DNA of 64,000 bases from DATJOJ01 sp035507035 (GCA_035507035.1 DATJOJ010000037.1:1-64000); one strand, 5' to 3'. Shown: positions 34,315 to 44,266, counted from the stretch's first letter. Numbers and translations are program-made. Notes: generated from the letters alone by a model not told the origin.

Positions 34315-34869
34315 CTACTTAATGACCTCGTACCTTATCCGCACAACTCCGTCGGAGTATTTCTGACTCGAAAGCAGGCGCAGCGGGACATCACGATGTC
34401 GAGGTGCAATAAGGGGGATGCCATCGCCGATGAAAGTAGGAATCACGTGAATATCGAACTCATCGATCTCGCCGGCATCTAGAAATGAGGCGATCAGTTT
34501 ACCGCCGCCCATCATCCAGATATTTTTTCCAGGCTCCGCACGCAGGCGTTTGGCAAACTTCTTGATTGGCTCCGACACGAAGCTGAAACCTCGTACGACC
34601 CGTTTCGGCGGTTTTCTTGAGAAGACATAGTTGACAAGCTTCGTATCGAACGCGCCGCCGTCCTTGCCGGTTTTCTTCTGATAAGCCAGAAGCCAATCGT
34701 AGGTCCTCCGGCCCCAGAGGATGGTGTCGATGGAGGCGTAGAACTTGCGCATGCCGTAGTCGGACTTCTGCGGATGGCGATTCAGCCATTCCACATCGCC
34801 GTCAGGCCGGGCGATGTAACCGTCGGCACTGGTCGCAATACAAACAATGATTTTGCGGCGCGCTTTCAT
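34315..34869 (-). CDS. Dihydrofolate reductase-fold (RibD C-terminal type) reductase
   Basis: 184 residues. IVCIATSADGYIARPDGDVE at the start, IDTILWGRRTYDWL, and the nucleotide loop MMGGGKLIASFLDAGEIDEF are typical of the stand-alone RibD C-terminal/DHFR-like proteins. These bind NADPH; the natural substrate of this subgroup (YyaP/YwjB-like) is unclear. ATG preceded by AAGGAG at 6 bases. Confidence 0.9.
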   Translation of the reverse strand: MKARRKIIVCIATSADGYIARPDGDVEWLNRHPQKSDYGMRKFYASIDTILWGRRTYDWLLAYQKKTGKDGGAFDTKLVNYVFSRKPPKRVVRGFSFVSEPIKKFAKRLRAEPGKNIWMMGGGKLIASFLDAGEIDEFDIHVIPTFIGDGIPLIAPRHRDVPLRLLSSQKYSDGVVRIRYEVIK

Positions 34870-34920
34870 ATCGTCTCCTTCGAGCCAGCAACTCGCCGAG
34901 TCATTGTAAAGTAAAGAAAC

Positions 34921-36177
34921 ATGCCCGCCGATCCCAGGCTCTCGGGAACCATCGCCTTCCGTTATCCCGATTTTGTCTACTTCTCAGTGGCGCGCTTCTT
35001 CATCGTGCTGGCTCTGGAGATGCAATCGGTCGCTGTGGGTTGGCAAGTGTATGAGATCACGCGCAAGCCGCTCGATCTCGGACTCGTCGGTCTGGCGCAA
35101 TTTTTGCCGGGCGTGGTTTTCATGTTGGCGTCAGGACATGCCGTCGATCGACTGAATCGTAAGCGCCTGCTCATGGCCTGCTACGCGGGTTTTGGGCTTT
35201 GCTCTGGCTTGCTTCTCGCTTTCAGCTTGAAAGAGCCTACTTCCGTTTATCCGATCTACGGAGTGGTGGTTTTGTTGGGAACTGTCCGCGCGTTTAATTT
35301 TCCAACCAGCCGTGCGATCTTACCGCAGTTAGTTCCCGAGGACCATTTTGCGAACGCAGTCGCGTGGAATTCCAGCGTGTTCCAGGGCGCGACGATTCTG
35401 GGCCCTTCGATCGGTGGACTACTGTATGCATTTTTTCATGGTGCGGCCGCCGTATATGCGGCGGCAATGGCGATTGCGGTCATCGCCTTGACTTCCACGT
35501 TGCGAATCAAAGCCGAGCAGCCGGCGCGTCGCAGGCAGCCGACGAATTTAGCGACCATACTGGCGGGATTTCGCTACATCTGGGAACAGAAACTGGTACT
35601 GGGTTCGATTTCCCTTGATTTGTTCGCCGTATTGCTTGGCGGGGCCGTCGCGCTGCTCCCCGTCTACGCGCGCGAAATCTTGAAAACCGGCCCGTGGGGT
35701 CTCGGTCTCTTGCGTAGCGCGCCCGGAGTCGGCGCGGGAGTGATGGCGATTGTGCTAGCCCATCGGCCTCTGAGGCGCAACATCGGAATGACGATGTTAT
35801 GGTGTGTCGCGGGATTTGGCGTGTTCACGATCGTCTTCGGGCTCTCGCGAAATCTCTATCTGTCGCTGATTGCGTTATTTCTGTGCGGAGCCAGCGACAT
35901 GGTTAGCGTGGTCATTCGCGCTATCTTGGTGCAGCTCGGTACGCCGGACGAAATGCGTGGCCGCGTCAACGCAGTGGACATGATTTTTATCGGTGCCTCC
36001 AATCAGTTGGGCGAGTTCGAATCCGGATTGACTGCAGCGTGGTTTGGAACCGTGCCAGCGGTGGTTTTGGGAGGAGTTGGGACCTTGCTGGTGATCGCTA
36101 TTTGGGCCTGGAAATTCCCAGAACTTCGACAGGCGGATCAGGTTGCCGGTTTCGCCGCAGAGTCGGGCAGCGGCTAG
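34921..36177 (+). CDS. MFS exporter of the EntS-like (MFS_3) group
   Basis: 418 residues with about 12 hydrophobic segments and the loop 2-3 motif DRLNRKRLLM (variant of G-x3-D-R/K-x-G-R-R). Sequence and length fit the MFS_3 group containing the enterobactin exporter EntS and other drug or siderophore exporters. No siderophore genes are near, so the substrate is open. A long C-terminal helix pair precedes a Ser/Gly tail. Divergent from the reductase gene over 51 bp. Confidence 0.85.
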   Translation: MPADPRLSGTIAFRYPDFVYFSVARFFIVLALEMQSVAVGWQVYEITRKPLDLGLVGLAQFLPGVVFMLASGHAVDRLNRKRLLMACYAGFGLCSGLLLAFSLKEPTSVYPIYGVVVLLGTVRAFNFPTSRAILPQLVPEDHFANAVAWNSSVFQGATILGPSIGGLLYAFFHGAAAVYAAAMAIAVIALTSTLRIKAEQPARRRQPTNLATILAGFRYIWEQKLVLGSISLDLFAVLLGGAVALLPVYAREILKTGPWGLGLLRSAPGVGAGVMAIVLAHRPLRRNIGMTMLWCVAGFGVFTIVFGLSRNLYLSLIALFLCGASDMVSVVIRAILVQLGTPDEMRGRVNAVDMIFIGASNQLGEFESGLTAAWFGTVPAVVLGGVGTLLVIAIWAWKFPELRQADQVAGFAAESGSG

Positions 36178-36219
36178 CATCGTCGGGGCACCTTGCCGGC
36201 GGGGCAAAGCCTGGCAGCG

Positions 36220-38460
36220 CTATTTACCTCGGATGACCGTCTTCGCTGCGCTCATGTTGTCGAAGCGATCATAGGAGCGCACCACCACTACGCGCTCGAT
36301 ACTGCTGGCGGACGCTTTCTCTGACGAGGAAGTGCCGGCTGGGATCGGAACGCGGAAATCATAGCTTTCAGTTTTCGAGTCGCTGATCTGGTCCACTGGT
36401 TCCACAAACTGCCAATCCCCGGCATCGACGGAATACTCAGATCGCTTGATCGGCGAGAAACTGTCTTTCGCGGTAAACCGAACGTGAATCTGATTTCCCT
36501 CTTCCGAGGCAGAAAGATTTTCGATCGCGGGCGGCGTCGTATCCACTACGAAACGCGCGCTCTCTCGCTCCGCTGTCAGTCCTTGACCGGGCGAGTGGGA
36601 AGGCGCGTCGGAGGCGACAACTTTAACTTTGTAACCTCCGTCCGGGAGAAGGGAAGCGTCGAAGGAATAGAATTTGTCGGTGAGACCGTCTTTAAGCAGC
36701 AGCCAACGCGTCTGGCCATCGCCTCGGTAATAGACCGAATAAACCATCTGATCGTCATTGTCGTCGTGCACGCTCCACTTCACGCCGATCGAATCGCGAT
36801 CATGCGTCGAAGGAGGCGGAGTGTCGAAATGTTGCGAGGAAGTGCTGCTGTCGCTTCCCAGTGATTTAGGCAGCGATTGGTAACGCACTCCGACCTGCAC
36901 GCTGACATCGTCAAAATCAGGAGCGACGTTTTTCGGCAGGTAATTGATTGCCACGCTATCGACGCGCGGAGCCGGATTGCCAGCGCGCAACACGGCTTTC
37001 CACTGGATAAATCGCGCGGCTGGAACTCCGATGGCACCGTCTTTCTGTAAATCAATCTGCTTCCAGGCGCTCCAATTGCGGTCAGGATTATCGACGTTGC
37101 CGCTGCGCGCGAAAAGTTCGACATTGCCGGCGCCACGGAATTCAGCGCGTCCCCAGCGGGAAAAAATGTGGGCATCGAATACGTCGCTCTCGTAGCTTCC
37201 TTCGGCGGCAGGAGCGGCGCTCATCAAAAAAACTTTGCCGAGGTTGCTGGTCGAAGCGTAGAGGCCGCCATTGGACGTTGGAGCAAAAGCCGTGACCTGG
37301 CTGGCGCTGGCTTTCAACAGGTCGGTGAATTGGTCTTCGCCTCTGATGGCAAAAATGTGCCCACGATTTCCTGTTCCAGCGAGAAGCTGTCCGTGCGAAT
37401 CGAAGGCCAGCGCATAGACCAAATCTTCGCGTGAAGCCCAAAGCCGCGCCGGCGAGCCATCAGGCGCGATGCGATAGATTTCGGAGCCTCCAGCAGCTGA
37501 AGGCGTCGATGGCAACGAGATAATCGCGGGCGCGCTAGAAGAAGTTGCGCCGGTGCCGGCTTGCGCCCCACCCGTCGATGAAGAGGGAATTGAGATGGCG
37601 GGGAATGACGTAGCACCTCCCTCCGTCCGCTTCTCGCCGACTCCTGCAGCATAGATGTTCCCGTCGTGATCGATTGCCAGTGCGGTAATTTCTTTTTTCG
37701 GAGCGCTGTAAAGAACAAAGGCATCGCCATTGGGTGCAATGCGATAGACGAGCCCACTCCCGTCAGATCCTGCGATGAGATCGCCCTTTGCATCAAACGC
37801 CAACACGCGGATGTGCGCTTCGTCGCTCTTAAAAAATAGCGAATGTTCGCCGTTCGGGGCGACACGGAAAATTTGCCCTTGATCGCCGGTAGCGACATAA
37901 AGATTGCCGGAGTCATCCAGCGCCAGATTCCAGATGTACTTGGTTTTGGGATCGAAATAAATCGATGCGCTCCAGCCGGCTTCGACGGTGGATTTGGTCT
38001 TCTCAGCGGCTTCCTGCGCCTGTTCGGGGGAAACGCCGCGATGCTCGATCTTGTAAATCTTACCGTCAGGGTTGGTGGCGGCATAAATCGCTCCATTTTT
38101 GCCAACCACCAGCGCCTGAATCTGAAGTTCCTGCGGTTCGAAGATGGTTGAGGTTTTGCCATCCGGCGTGAGGCGATAGACGCGAGCAGGAGAACCGGCA
38201 GCGGCATAAAGATTGCCATCGCGATCGGCTGCGATCGACCAGATGTAGGTCGACGGAGTGGTCGCAAGCGACTTGAAAGCTGGCGCCAGTTCAAGGCCGC
38301 CGCTGCTGAGAATCGCAACCCCCTGATTTGTGCCCTTGATCAGATCTTCAAATTTCCACTGTTCCCAGGTGCGCGTGCCTTCCGCAAGAAGCAATCCGGC
38401 AAAAAATAAAAAAAAGAATGGGAACAAGTAAGTTCGGCGAGTTCGCAGAGTAGATCTCAT
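36220..38460 (-). CDS. Large secreted beta-propeller protein
   Basis: 746 residues. A hydrophobic N-terminal signal (LFPFFFLFFAGLLLAEG) is followed at about 60-420 by propeller blades with the recurring pattern DxDGNLYAAAGxxGxIYRLxPDG, then a beta-sandwich half at about 420-740 with Ig/fibronectin-like strands (VKWSVHDDNDDQMVYSVYYR, GGYKVKVVASDAPSH, SEYSVDAGDWQ). No catalytic motif seen. Probably a periplasmic or surface binding protein; function unknown. Confidence 0.8.
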   Translation of the reverse strand: MRSTLRTRRTYLFPFFFLFFAGLLLAEGTRTWEQWKFEDLIKGTNQGVAILSSGGLELAPAFKSLATTPSTYIWSIAADRDGNLYAAAGSPARVYRLTPDGKTSTIFEPQELQIQALVVGKNGAIYAATNPDGKIYKIEHRGVSPEQAQEAAEKTKSTVEAGWSASIYFDPKTKYIWNLALDDSGNLYVATGDQGQIFRVAPNGEHSLFFKSDEAHIRVLAFDAKGDLIAGSDGSGLVYRIAPNGDAFVLYSAPKKEITALAIDHDGNIYAAGVGEKRTEGGATSFPAISIPSSSTGGAQAGTGATSSSAPAIISLPSTPSAAGGSEIYRIAPDGSPARLWASREDLVYALAFDSHGQLLAGTGNRGHIFAIRGEDQFTDLLKASASQVTAFAPTSNGGLYASTSNLGKVFLMSAAPAAEGSYESDVFDAHIFSRWGRAEFRGAGNVELFARSGNVDNPDRNWSAWKQIDLQKDGAIGVPAARFIQWKAVLRAGNPAPRVDSVAINYLPKNVAPDFDDVSVQVGVRYQSLPKSLGSDSSTSSQHFDTPPPSTHDRDSIGVKWSVHDDNDDQMVYSVYYRGDGQTRWLLLKDGLTDKFYSFDASLLPDGGYKVKVVASDAPSHSPGQGLTAERESARFVVDTTPPAIENLSASEEGNQIHVRFTAKDSFSPIKRSEYSVDAGDWQFVEPVDQISDSKTESYDFRVPIPAGTSSSEKASASSIERVVVVRSYDRFDNMSAAKTVIRGK

Positions 38461-38527
38461 TGGATTGATGGAAAGTTCAGGTTAGCACGGAAAGCGCACC
38501 GGGGAAGTGAGCACAGCACGACCGAAG

Positions 38528-40312
38528 TTACTTAATGTTGATCGTCAGCACCTGCGCGCCAGAAACCACGTAATCCAACGGCTTGGTATCGGCTTCGTTT
38601 ACAGATGATTCGTTGGAAATCACCATGTCTTGGGTGCCGCGCATCCCGTCCATCACATTCATGATGGAGAGCGGAAGGGAAGGCATGACTTTGTCGGCAA
38701 TCATGGCCTCCGGATCAGCTTCGAGCAGGGAAACATAGACCCGATTGTTGACATGCTCCTTGTTCAGCGAAGCAATCGTAGATGCCAGGTCGAGCTTGCG
38801 GGCAAACGCGACCGACCCATGGCGAAGGTGGTCCAGAGTTTCTCCATCGCTTACCAGGATTCGCAATGGCCCCTTGGAAGCTGAGGTCGGAATGCGAATC
38901 GGAATGTGCTCGACAATGCCTTCGCCGCGATATGGCCGTAGCATGGCTTCCACGGTTATCTCGTCGCCAGGCCGCGCTTCCGTGATGTCAGTTCGAGCAC
39001 TTTCCATGCGCGCCCAGCGGCGGTCGTGAATGATATCGAAATCGAGATGAACTCCGCCAATCGCCGGAACGGTGTACGGATTGTCGTAAATGCGGCCAAA
39101 CCGCTCGCCCAAAGAAGTAGCCGCCAGCATGGCACTGGGCTGCCCGCCATCGATGGTGGCGAAAAGATCATGCATCGTAACATCCGGATAGCCGGTGACG
39201 CTGATGCTCCCGTTCATGTGGTAGGTCGTGTCTTCGCCGTATTCATTCACGCCATGCAGAGCATTGAACACAGTCGCCATCATCGCCACAGGGCTGAGAC
39301 GCGCGTTATTCAGCACTTCGTAATGAAACTGCTTGTCGCTAGTTTCAGTGTGGAGTGTCAGAGTGACCGGAATCATGTCCGGCTTTTTGTTGAACTCCCC
39401 GAGAATTCCCGTGTGGCGGTCCTGCACGAACGCTCCAATCGGCTCGGTCGCGTTGACGATCTTGAACGCGTTCATCGGCGACGGAAGCGTGGCCAGCACC
39501 TGGGCCTTGGTCATCGGCAGATCGATCATGCCGAACTGCATCAGCGGATGCCCGCAAGCCAGCAGCTTATCGGCGTCCATGTAAGTCACGGAGCACGTGG
39601 CAGCGATATCCATGTCGCCGCGAACCAGAACCGCGCTGACTGCCGAACCCGGCTCGATCGGCTCCGGCTGCTTCGCGTCGCTTACCGAACCAACTCCCAT
39701 CACCGGCACAACGCCAGCCGCGGCAAATTTCGATGCGAAAAGCTGCACTGTATCTTCCGAGAAGCCGCTGAACACGAGCGGCGTTTCAATTGGCTTGAGA
39801 TAATTTGCAAAATCCTGAACTGAGGTGCTATCTACGCTGGGACTTGCCGTCTTGCTGGGGCTGATGACAGCAGGTTTCTCCGCGACGGGCAGCGCTGACG
39901 GAGTCCGATCCATCGCGCTGATTTCCATCATCTCCGCCACCGGCGTGACGCCAGCAATCGGCTCTTTTGAGAATTCGCCAATTCGAAATGCGATGGCTCC
40001 GGCCAGCTTGCCATCCAGATAAACCGGGCTTCCGCTCATTCCCGCGACCACGCCGGTGTATTCCACCTTCGCTCCGCCGAGCCGCACCAGAATCACGTCT
40101 CCCTTGGGCCCATTGACGTTTTTCAGCACGCCCAGAACTTCTACCTGCATAGGCTCGGGCTTGGTGCCTTCAAACACGGTATAAGCCACGCCATGCATTC
40201 CAGCGTGAATCTGGCTCACCGCGATGGTTTCAGTTGGCTTGGGAGATTGCGCGTTACTAACGGGTGAAAATGCACAGCAGAGGACGAAGGCGGCGAAAAC
40301 AACTCGATTCAT
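38528..40312 (-). CDS. Secreted SpoIVB S55-type peptidase-domain protein
   Basis: 594 residues. Signal peptide (about 1-21), then the S55 region: GMHGVAYTVFEGTKPE (38-53), GVVAGMSGSPVYLDGKLAGA (87-106) with candidate nucleophile Ser95, and PIAGVTPVAEMM. A GH motif, LLACGHPLMQFG, lies at 250-261 with candidate His255. I recall SpoIVB (a sporulation peptidase) having His before Ser; here the order is reversed. The rest (300-594) is beta-rich and unrecognised. No sporulation genes are near, so a different proteolytic or adaptor role is likely. It follows the propeller protein's upstream gap. Confidence 0.8.
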   Translation of the reverse strand: MNRVVFAAFVLCCAFSPVSNAQSPKPTETIAVSQIHAGMHGVAYTVFEGTKPEPMQVEVLGVLKNVNGPKGDVILVRLGGAKVEYTGVVAGMSGSPVYLDGKLAGAIAFRIGEFSKEPIAGVTPVAEMMEISAMDRTPSALPVAEKPAVISPSKTASPSVDSTSVQDFANYLKPIETPLVFSGFSEDTVQLFASKFAAAGVVPVMGVGSVSDAKQPEPIEPGSAVSAVLVRGDMDIAATCSVTYMDADKLLACGHPLMQFGMIDLPMTKAQVLATLPSPMNAFKIVNATEPIGAFVQDRHTGILGEFNKKPDMIPVTLTLHTETSDKQFHYEVLNNARLSPVAMMATVFNALHGVNEYGEDTTYHMNGSISVTGYPDVTMHDLFATIDGGQPSAMLAATSLGERFGRIYDNPYTVPAIGGVHLDFDIIHDRRWARMESARTDITEARPGDEITVEAMLRPYRGEGIVEHIPIRIPTSASKGPLRILVSDGETLDHLRHGSVAFARKLDLASTIASLNKEHVNNRVYVSLLEADPEAMIADKVMPSLPLSIMNVMDGMRGTQDMVISNESSVNEADTKPLDYVVSGAQVLTINIK

Positions 40313-40468
40313 TTACAGTATTCCCCAGAGGCCCCACGCGCCTCAAATACAGCAATAGACTCCGCGTCAATTAGCAATCGTACAGGGAGGGGTTGCCAAA
40401 CGTAGAGCTGAACATCCCAATCGCGAAGCTCTGCGTCTATACTAGCATAGGGTTTCTCAGAGAATTCA

Positions 40469-41671
40469 ATGCTTTCTTTCAATTCTGATCGGCTCGGCCA
40501 TTACTTGCGCAATATTCTTCACATCAGTTTGCTAGCTGTTTTTCTCCTCGCCGTTAGGGGAATCACTGGCCTTCCGGCCTTTGGCCAGGATCAGTCCCAG
40601 TCCGGCCAGCAGACCCAGCCTCCGCCGGAAGCTGGTGGCCCGCAAGGGGATGTAGGGCCCTATGCCATTCCGAAGAAGAAGGAAGAGCCGCCCCCTCCTC
40701 CGCCCACCAAGCCCAAAAAGATTGAGGGTATGCCGGATTATTCCATTCAGGTGAGTGTTCCCTTGGTGGAAGTGCCGGTCATGGTCATGACTAAAGACGG
40801 CCAGTTTATCTCCAGCCTGAAACAGGACAATTTCAAAGTTTTCGAAGACGGGGTGGAACAAAAGATCAGCAACTTCAATATCTCGCAGGCGCCGATCACG
40901 GCGGTCTTGCTGGTGGAGTACGCGTCCACGAACTACTCTTTCATGATCGACGCGCTGCGCGCTTCCTATAGTTTCGCCAACAGCTTGAAGAAGGACGACT
41001 GGGTCGCGGTTGAGTATTACGACCTCAAACCGCAAATCCTGGTGGATTTTACTCAAGATAAAAGCGCGATCATGGGCGCAATTGATCTCTTACGAATGCC
41101 GGGCTTCGCCGAAACCAATTTGTTCGATGCCCTCTACGACACGCTCGATCGTTTGGATCGCATCGAGGGACACAAGTACATCATTCTGGTCAGCACCGGT
41201 TTTGACAGCTTCAGCAAAATTACCCTCGATCAGATGCTGAAGAAAATTCGCAACACAAAAGATGTCACCATTTTCCCCATCAGCATCGGTTGGGCCTTAC
41301 GAAATTATTGCGAGATGCAACACTGCCTGGGCGCGACGCGAGGGGGCATTCCGGCCGGTGAAATGGATTACCTTCAGGCCGACAACGAAATGCAGACTTT
41401 CGCACGGATGACCGGAGGACGTTTCTACCAGCCCCGCTTCGCAGCCGAATACCCGGAGATCTTTCAGAGCATCACGGGTGACATTCGCAATCAGTACATC
41501 CTTGCCTATCATCCGAGTAACGCCAAACTCGATGGCTCTTTTCGCAAGCTGAAAGTTGAGGTCATGGCAGCGGACGGTGGGCCCTTGAAAGTCCGCGATC
41601 AAAAGGGCAAAGACGTCAAGTATCAGGTCATCGCCCGCGAAGGATATACGGCGAAACACGTGGTCGAGTAG
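40469..41671 (+). CDS. VWFA-related acidobacterial secreted protein
   Basis: 400 residues. N-terminal signal, a Pro/Gln-rich linker (about 35-85), then the acidobacterial VWFA-related domain: VPLVEVPVMVMTKDGQFISS, DNFKVFEDGVEQKISNF, and a von Willebrand A fold where the MIDAS DxSxS is degenerate (LVEYASTNYS). EYPEIFQSITGDIRNQYILA and YHPSN close the domain. Many paralogues occur in acidobacteria; role unknown, probably protein-protein contact outside the cell membrane. Confidence 0.88.
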   Translation: MLSFNSDRLGHYLRNILHISLLAVFLLAVRGITGLPAFGQDQSQSGQQTQPPPEAGGPQGDVGPYAIPKKKEEPPPPPPTKPKKIEGMPDYSIQVSVPLVEVPVMVMTKDGQFISSLKQDNFKVFEDGVEQKISNFNISQAPITAVLLVEYASTNYSFMIDALRASYSFANSLKKDDWVAVEYYDLKPQILVDFTQDKSAIMGAIDLLRMPGFAETNLFDALYDTLDRLDRIEGHKYIILVSTGFDSFSKITLDQMLKKIRNTKDVTIFPISIGWALRNYCEMQHCLGATRGGIPAGEMDYLQADNEMQTFARMTGGRFYQPRFAAEYPEIFQSITGDIRNQYILAYHPSNAKLDGSFRKLKVEVMAADGGPLKVRDQKGKDVKYQVIAREGYTAKHVVE

Positions 41672-41673
41672 GG

Positions 41674-42405
41674 CTAGTGCACGTGAAAGAAGCTGTCGAG
41701 CAGGAAGAGCAATCCCACTCCTAAGAACACCGTCAGCGCGATCCCCGCGCCCGGTTCGCGATTGACCTCCGGTATCAAATCCGAGGCGGCAACGTAGATC
41801 GTAACTCCGGCCGAGAGTGGCAATCCGGAACTGACTTCTCGCTGGAAAACGGCCATTGTCAGTACGCCGGCAAACGTAGCCGCTCCAAGTAATACCGAGG
41901 CTCCCCACGCCCGGCCCCGGCTTTGTCCGCTGGCCAACATTACTGAACTAATGGTGAAACCCTCCGGGATTTTGTGCAGGAAAATTGCGAGAAAAATGAT
42001 CCACCCCAGCCAGTTGGAAACCAAAAAGCCAGAGGTGATCGCGATGCCATCAAAAAAAGTATGGATGATCAGCCCGAGTAAGACCGAGTATCCCTTGTGC
42101 GCATGAAGAAACTGATCTTGGTGCGTCTCTTCGCCAAAATGAAAGTGCGGCGTGACCGTGTGCTCGAAAAAATGGACGATGAGATAACCAATTAGAACCA
42201 ACAAAGCAGCGCTGTGCCCGCGCAACTCGAGGCTGGCGGGAAAGACCTCCATAATTGCCGTGGCCAGCATGAATCCCGCGCCCAGGGCCACAAAGTATTT
42301 CAGATAACGGCGCTCCCAGTTTTTCTGCACGATGATCGTGCCGCCGAAAACGTTAGCGGCAGCGGCGGTAAGGCCGAGAAGAAGACTGAGAATAATGGGA
42401 TTCAT
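41674..42405 (-). CDS. ZIP-family metal transporter
   Basis: 243 residues, about eight hydrophobic segments. Helix 4 motif IIHTFFDGIAITSG and helix 5 motif FLHKIPEGFTISS carry the His/Asp/Glu metal ligands of ZIP transporters (binuclear centre). It likely imports zinc or another divalent cation into the cytoplasm. The 3' end is 2 bp from the 3' end of the VWFA gene (convergent). No metal-sensing operator was recognised. Confidence 0.9.
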   Translation of the reverse strand: MNPIILSLLLGLTAAAANVFGGTIIVQKNWERRYLKYFVALGAGFMLATAIMEVFPASLELRGHSAALLVLIGYLIVHFFEHTVTPHFHFGEETHQDQFLHAHKGYSVLLGLIIHTFFDGIAITSGFLVSNWLGWIIFLAIFLHKIPEGFTISSVMLASGQSRGRAWGASVLLGAATFAGVLTMAVFQREVSSGLPLSAGVTIYVAASDLIPEVNREPGAGIALTVFLGVGLLFLLDSFFHVH

Positions 42406-42445
42406 GGCTGCGCGAGGATGATATCAGTTTTTATGCGGGCAATGC

Positions 42446-43531
42446 TTATCCGCTGTGCCTGATATGCATCACATCTCCATCCTGCACGATGTAGTCTTTC
42501 CCTTCCAGACGTAGCGTTCCCTTCGCGCGCGCGTTGGCTTCCGATCCGGCTTCCAACAATTGATCCCAACGAATCGTCTCTGCACGGATGAAGTGCTTTT
42601 CCAGATCGGAGTGAATCGCGCCAGCCGCTTCCACCGCGCGAGAATTGATTGGGATGGTCCACGCGCGGCATTCGTCTTCGCCCGCAGTAAAGAACGAAAT
42701 CAAGCCGAGCAAATGGTAGCTCGTTCGGATCAGGCGAACCAGGCCACTCTCTTTGAGGTCATAACTCGACAGGAATTCCGCCGCGTCAGCATCGCTCATT
42801 TCCGCCAGTTCGGCTTCGACCTTGCCGCAAATCGCCGCGGCGGCCGCGTTTGGCCGGGCAGAGACGTCATTCAATTTGTATTGGCCCGCAGCTTTTTCGA
42901 GGTCCTTGCCCAAATCCGTGCTTTCGCTGATGTTCAGCACGTAGAGCATGGATTTCTCACTGAGAAACATGAATCCGCGAAAGCGTTTCTTGTCCTCCGG
43001 CGTCATCTCCAGTTCCCGCAGCGGACGCTCTGTTTCGAGATGAGCCTTGGCACGCTTCAATAAGTCGAACTCTTTTTCCAGATCGGCCGAGCGCATTTTC
43101 TTGAGATCTTTTTCTACCCGCTCGAGACGTTTTTCGATCTGACCCAGGTCACTGACCATCAAATCGAAATCGACATTCTTGATGTCGCGCAGCGGATCAA
43201 TCGAGCCGACATGCGGAATCGCGGGATCGTCAAATGCCCTGACAACATGGGCCAGCGCATCTACTTGGCGCAAATGCCCAAGATACGCACTCTCTTTCAG
43301 CGCTTCCTGTCCGATCGCGCCAACATCGACGTATTCGACCGAAGCATGAGTCAATTTTTTCGGATTGTAGAGCGCAGCTAGGCGGTCAAGCCGGTCGTCG
43401 GGAACTTTGGCAACGCCCACATGCGCCTCGCGAGGATTCGAGTAAGCCTGCTCGGAAAGATGCGCCTTAGTCAAAATGCGAAACAGCGATGTCTTGCCCA
43501 CCTGTGGCAGGCCAATGATGCCGGTTTTCAT
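42446..43531 (-). CDS. ychF: YchF/Obg-like ATPase
   Basis: 361 residues. G1 loop is GLPQVGKTSLF instead of the usual GLPNVGKST; G3 region DVGAI and the TGS domain at the C-terminus (LIRTSYHLLGLISFFTAGED, then ARAKGTLRLEGKDYIVQDGD) identify YchF. The usual NxxE/NKxD specificity motif is modified (VLNISES), consistent with ATP rather than GTP. YchF binds ribosomes and affects stress responses. Upstream lies an inverted repeat. Confidence 0.9.
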   Translation of the reverse strand: MKTGIIGLPQVGKTSLFRILTKAHLSEQAYSNPREAHVGVAKVPDDRLDRLAALYNPKKLTHASVEYVDVGAIGQEALKESAYLGHLRQVDALAHVVRAFDDPAIPHVGSIDPLRDIKNVDFDLMVSDLGQIEKRLERVEKDLKKMRSADLEKEFDLLKRAKAHLETERPLRELEMTPEDKKRFRGFMFLSEKSMLYVLNISESTDLGKDLEKAAGQYKLNDVSARPNAAAAAICGKVEAELAEMSDADAAEFLSSYDLKESGLVRLIRTSYHLLGLISFFTAGEDECRAWTIPINSRAVEAAGAIHSDLEKHFIRAETIRWDQLLEAGSEANARAKGTLRLEGKDYIVQDGDVMHIRHSG

Positions 43532-43542
43532 AGAAAGCGACT

Positions 43543-43667
43543 AGCTTCTAGCTCCTAGTTTCTAGCAGTGATGAATGCGAGCTTTAAGAATAAATGATTG
43601 GCAGTTCTTTTGTGGCGAGGGCCGCGCACTGGCCGACCGGGTAGCACGCACCTGGGAGCTAGAAGCT
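43543..43667. repeat. Intergenic inverted repeat A
   Basis: AGCTTCTAGCTCC (43543-43555) and GGAGCTAGAAGCT (43655-43667) are exact inverse complements, 13 bp, separated by 99 bp. The right arm contains the stop codon and last codons of the DUF4149 gene. Confidence 0.75.
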
Positions 43668-44132
43668 GCTCGCTGTCAGGTAAACGACGACTAGTCCTAG
43701 CAGCAGGACTCCGCCTTCGACACGCGTGGACCAGACGTGCAAAGCATCGAACTGCATGCGGACCGGATTATCGATGGGAACCGAGTCGATTTCTCCAATC
43801 GACGCTCGCAGCACATCCATGCGCGGCATGATGCTGAATTGCGAGACGAGCGTGAGCACGAGCATGAGCACGATTAGCACGTGCTTGGCTGCGAATAGGC
43901 GAGGCGTGCCTTTTGAAATTTGGCTGTAAATGATCGAACCGGCAAGGAAAACAATGCCCGAGACGATTCCAATCCAGTGCAGGCTGCTCAGCGAACGCGC
44001 AACCACGTTCCCCGCCAGATGTCGCGTTGGCAACACGCTGAAGACAGTCGGCGCCAGTACGAAAGCAAAGAAGATCAATCCGCCCAACCACACAACGAGT
44101 GCCAGAAGCATGAGATAACGAAGAAAGGACAT
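43659..44132 (-). CDS. DUF4149 membrane protein
   Basis: 157 residues with four hydrophobic helices and the DUF4149 pattern: LVVWLGGLIFFAFVLAPTVF near the start, HWIGIVSGIVFLAGSI, and FDALHVWSTRVEGGVLLLGL near the end. Function unproven (the family has been linked to TMEM205-like proteins). Its last codons (LTASSF and stop) lie inside the right arm of inverted repeat A, so the C-terminus may have been altered by the repeat. Confidence 0.8.
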   Translation of the reverse strand: MSFLRYLMLLALVVWLGGLIFFAFVLAPTVFSVLPTRHLAGNVVARSLSSLHWIGIVSGIVFLAGSIIYSQISKGTPRLFAAKHVLIVLMLVLTLVSQFSIMPRMDVLRASIGEIDSVPIDNPVRMQFDALHVWSTRVEGGVLLLGLVVVYLTASSF

Positions 44133-44176
44133 GGCGAAATATTATCAGCCGTGAAGGCGGCAAATGCCAGTGCAAC

Positions 44177-44253
44177 AGTTAGCGCTTAGCATTCAGCCTG
44201 CTAATTTTCTGGACGTCACGGGCCCTTGCTGGCTGAATACTGATTGCTGAGTG
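44177..44253. repeat. Intergenic inverted repeat B
   Basis: Left arm AGTTAGCGCTTAGCATTCAG (44177-44196) and right arm from GGCTGAAT (44231) to 44253 are imperfect inverse complements. The right part, CCCTTGCTGGCTGAATACTG..., is a near copy of 47797-47827 in repeat D. It fills the gap between DUF4149 and MoxR genes. Confidence 0.65.
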
Positions 44254-44266
44254 AAAGCCCGCAGAG

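Noticed and set aside
39026..39823. A 265-codon open frame opposite the S55 gene
   Set aside because: Antisense, His/Arg-rich composition, no domain.
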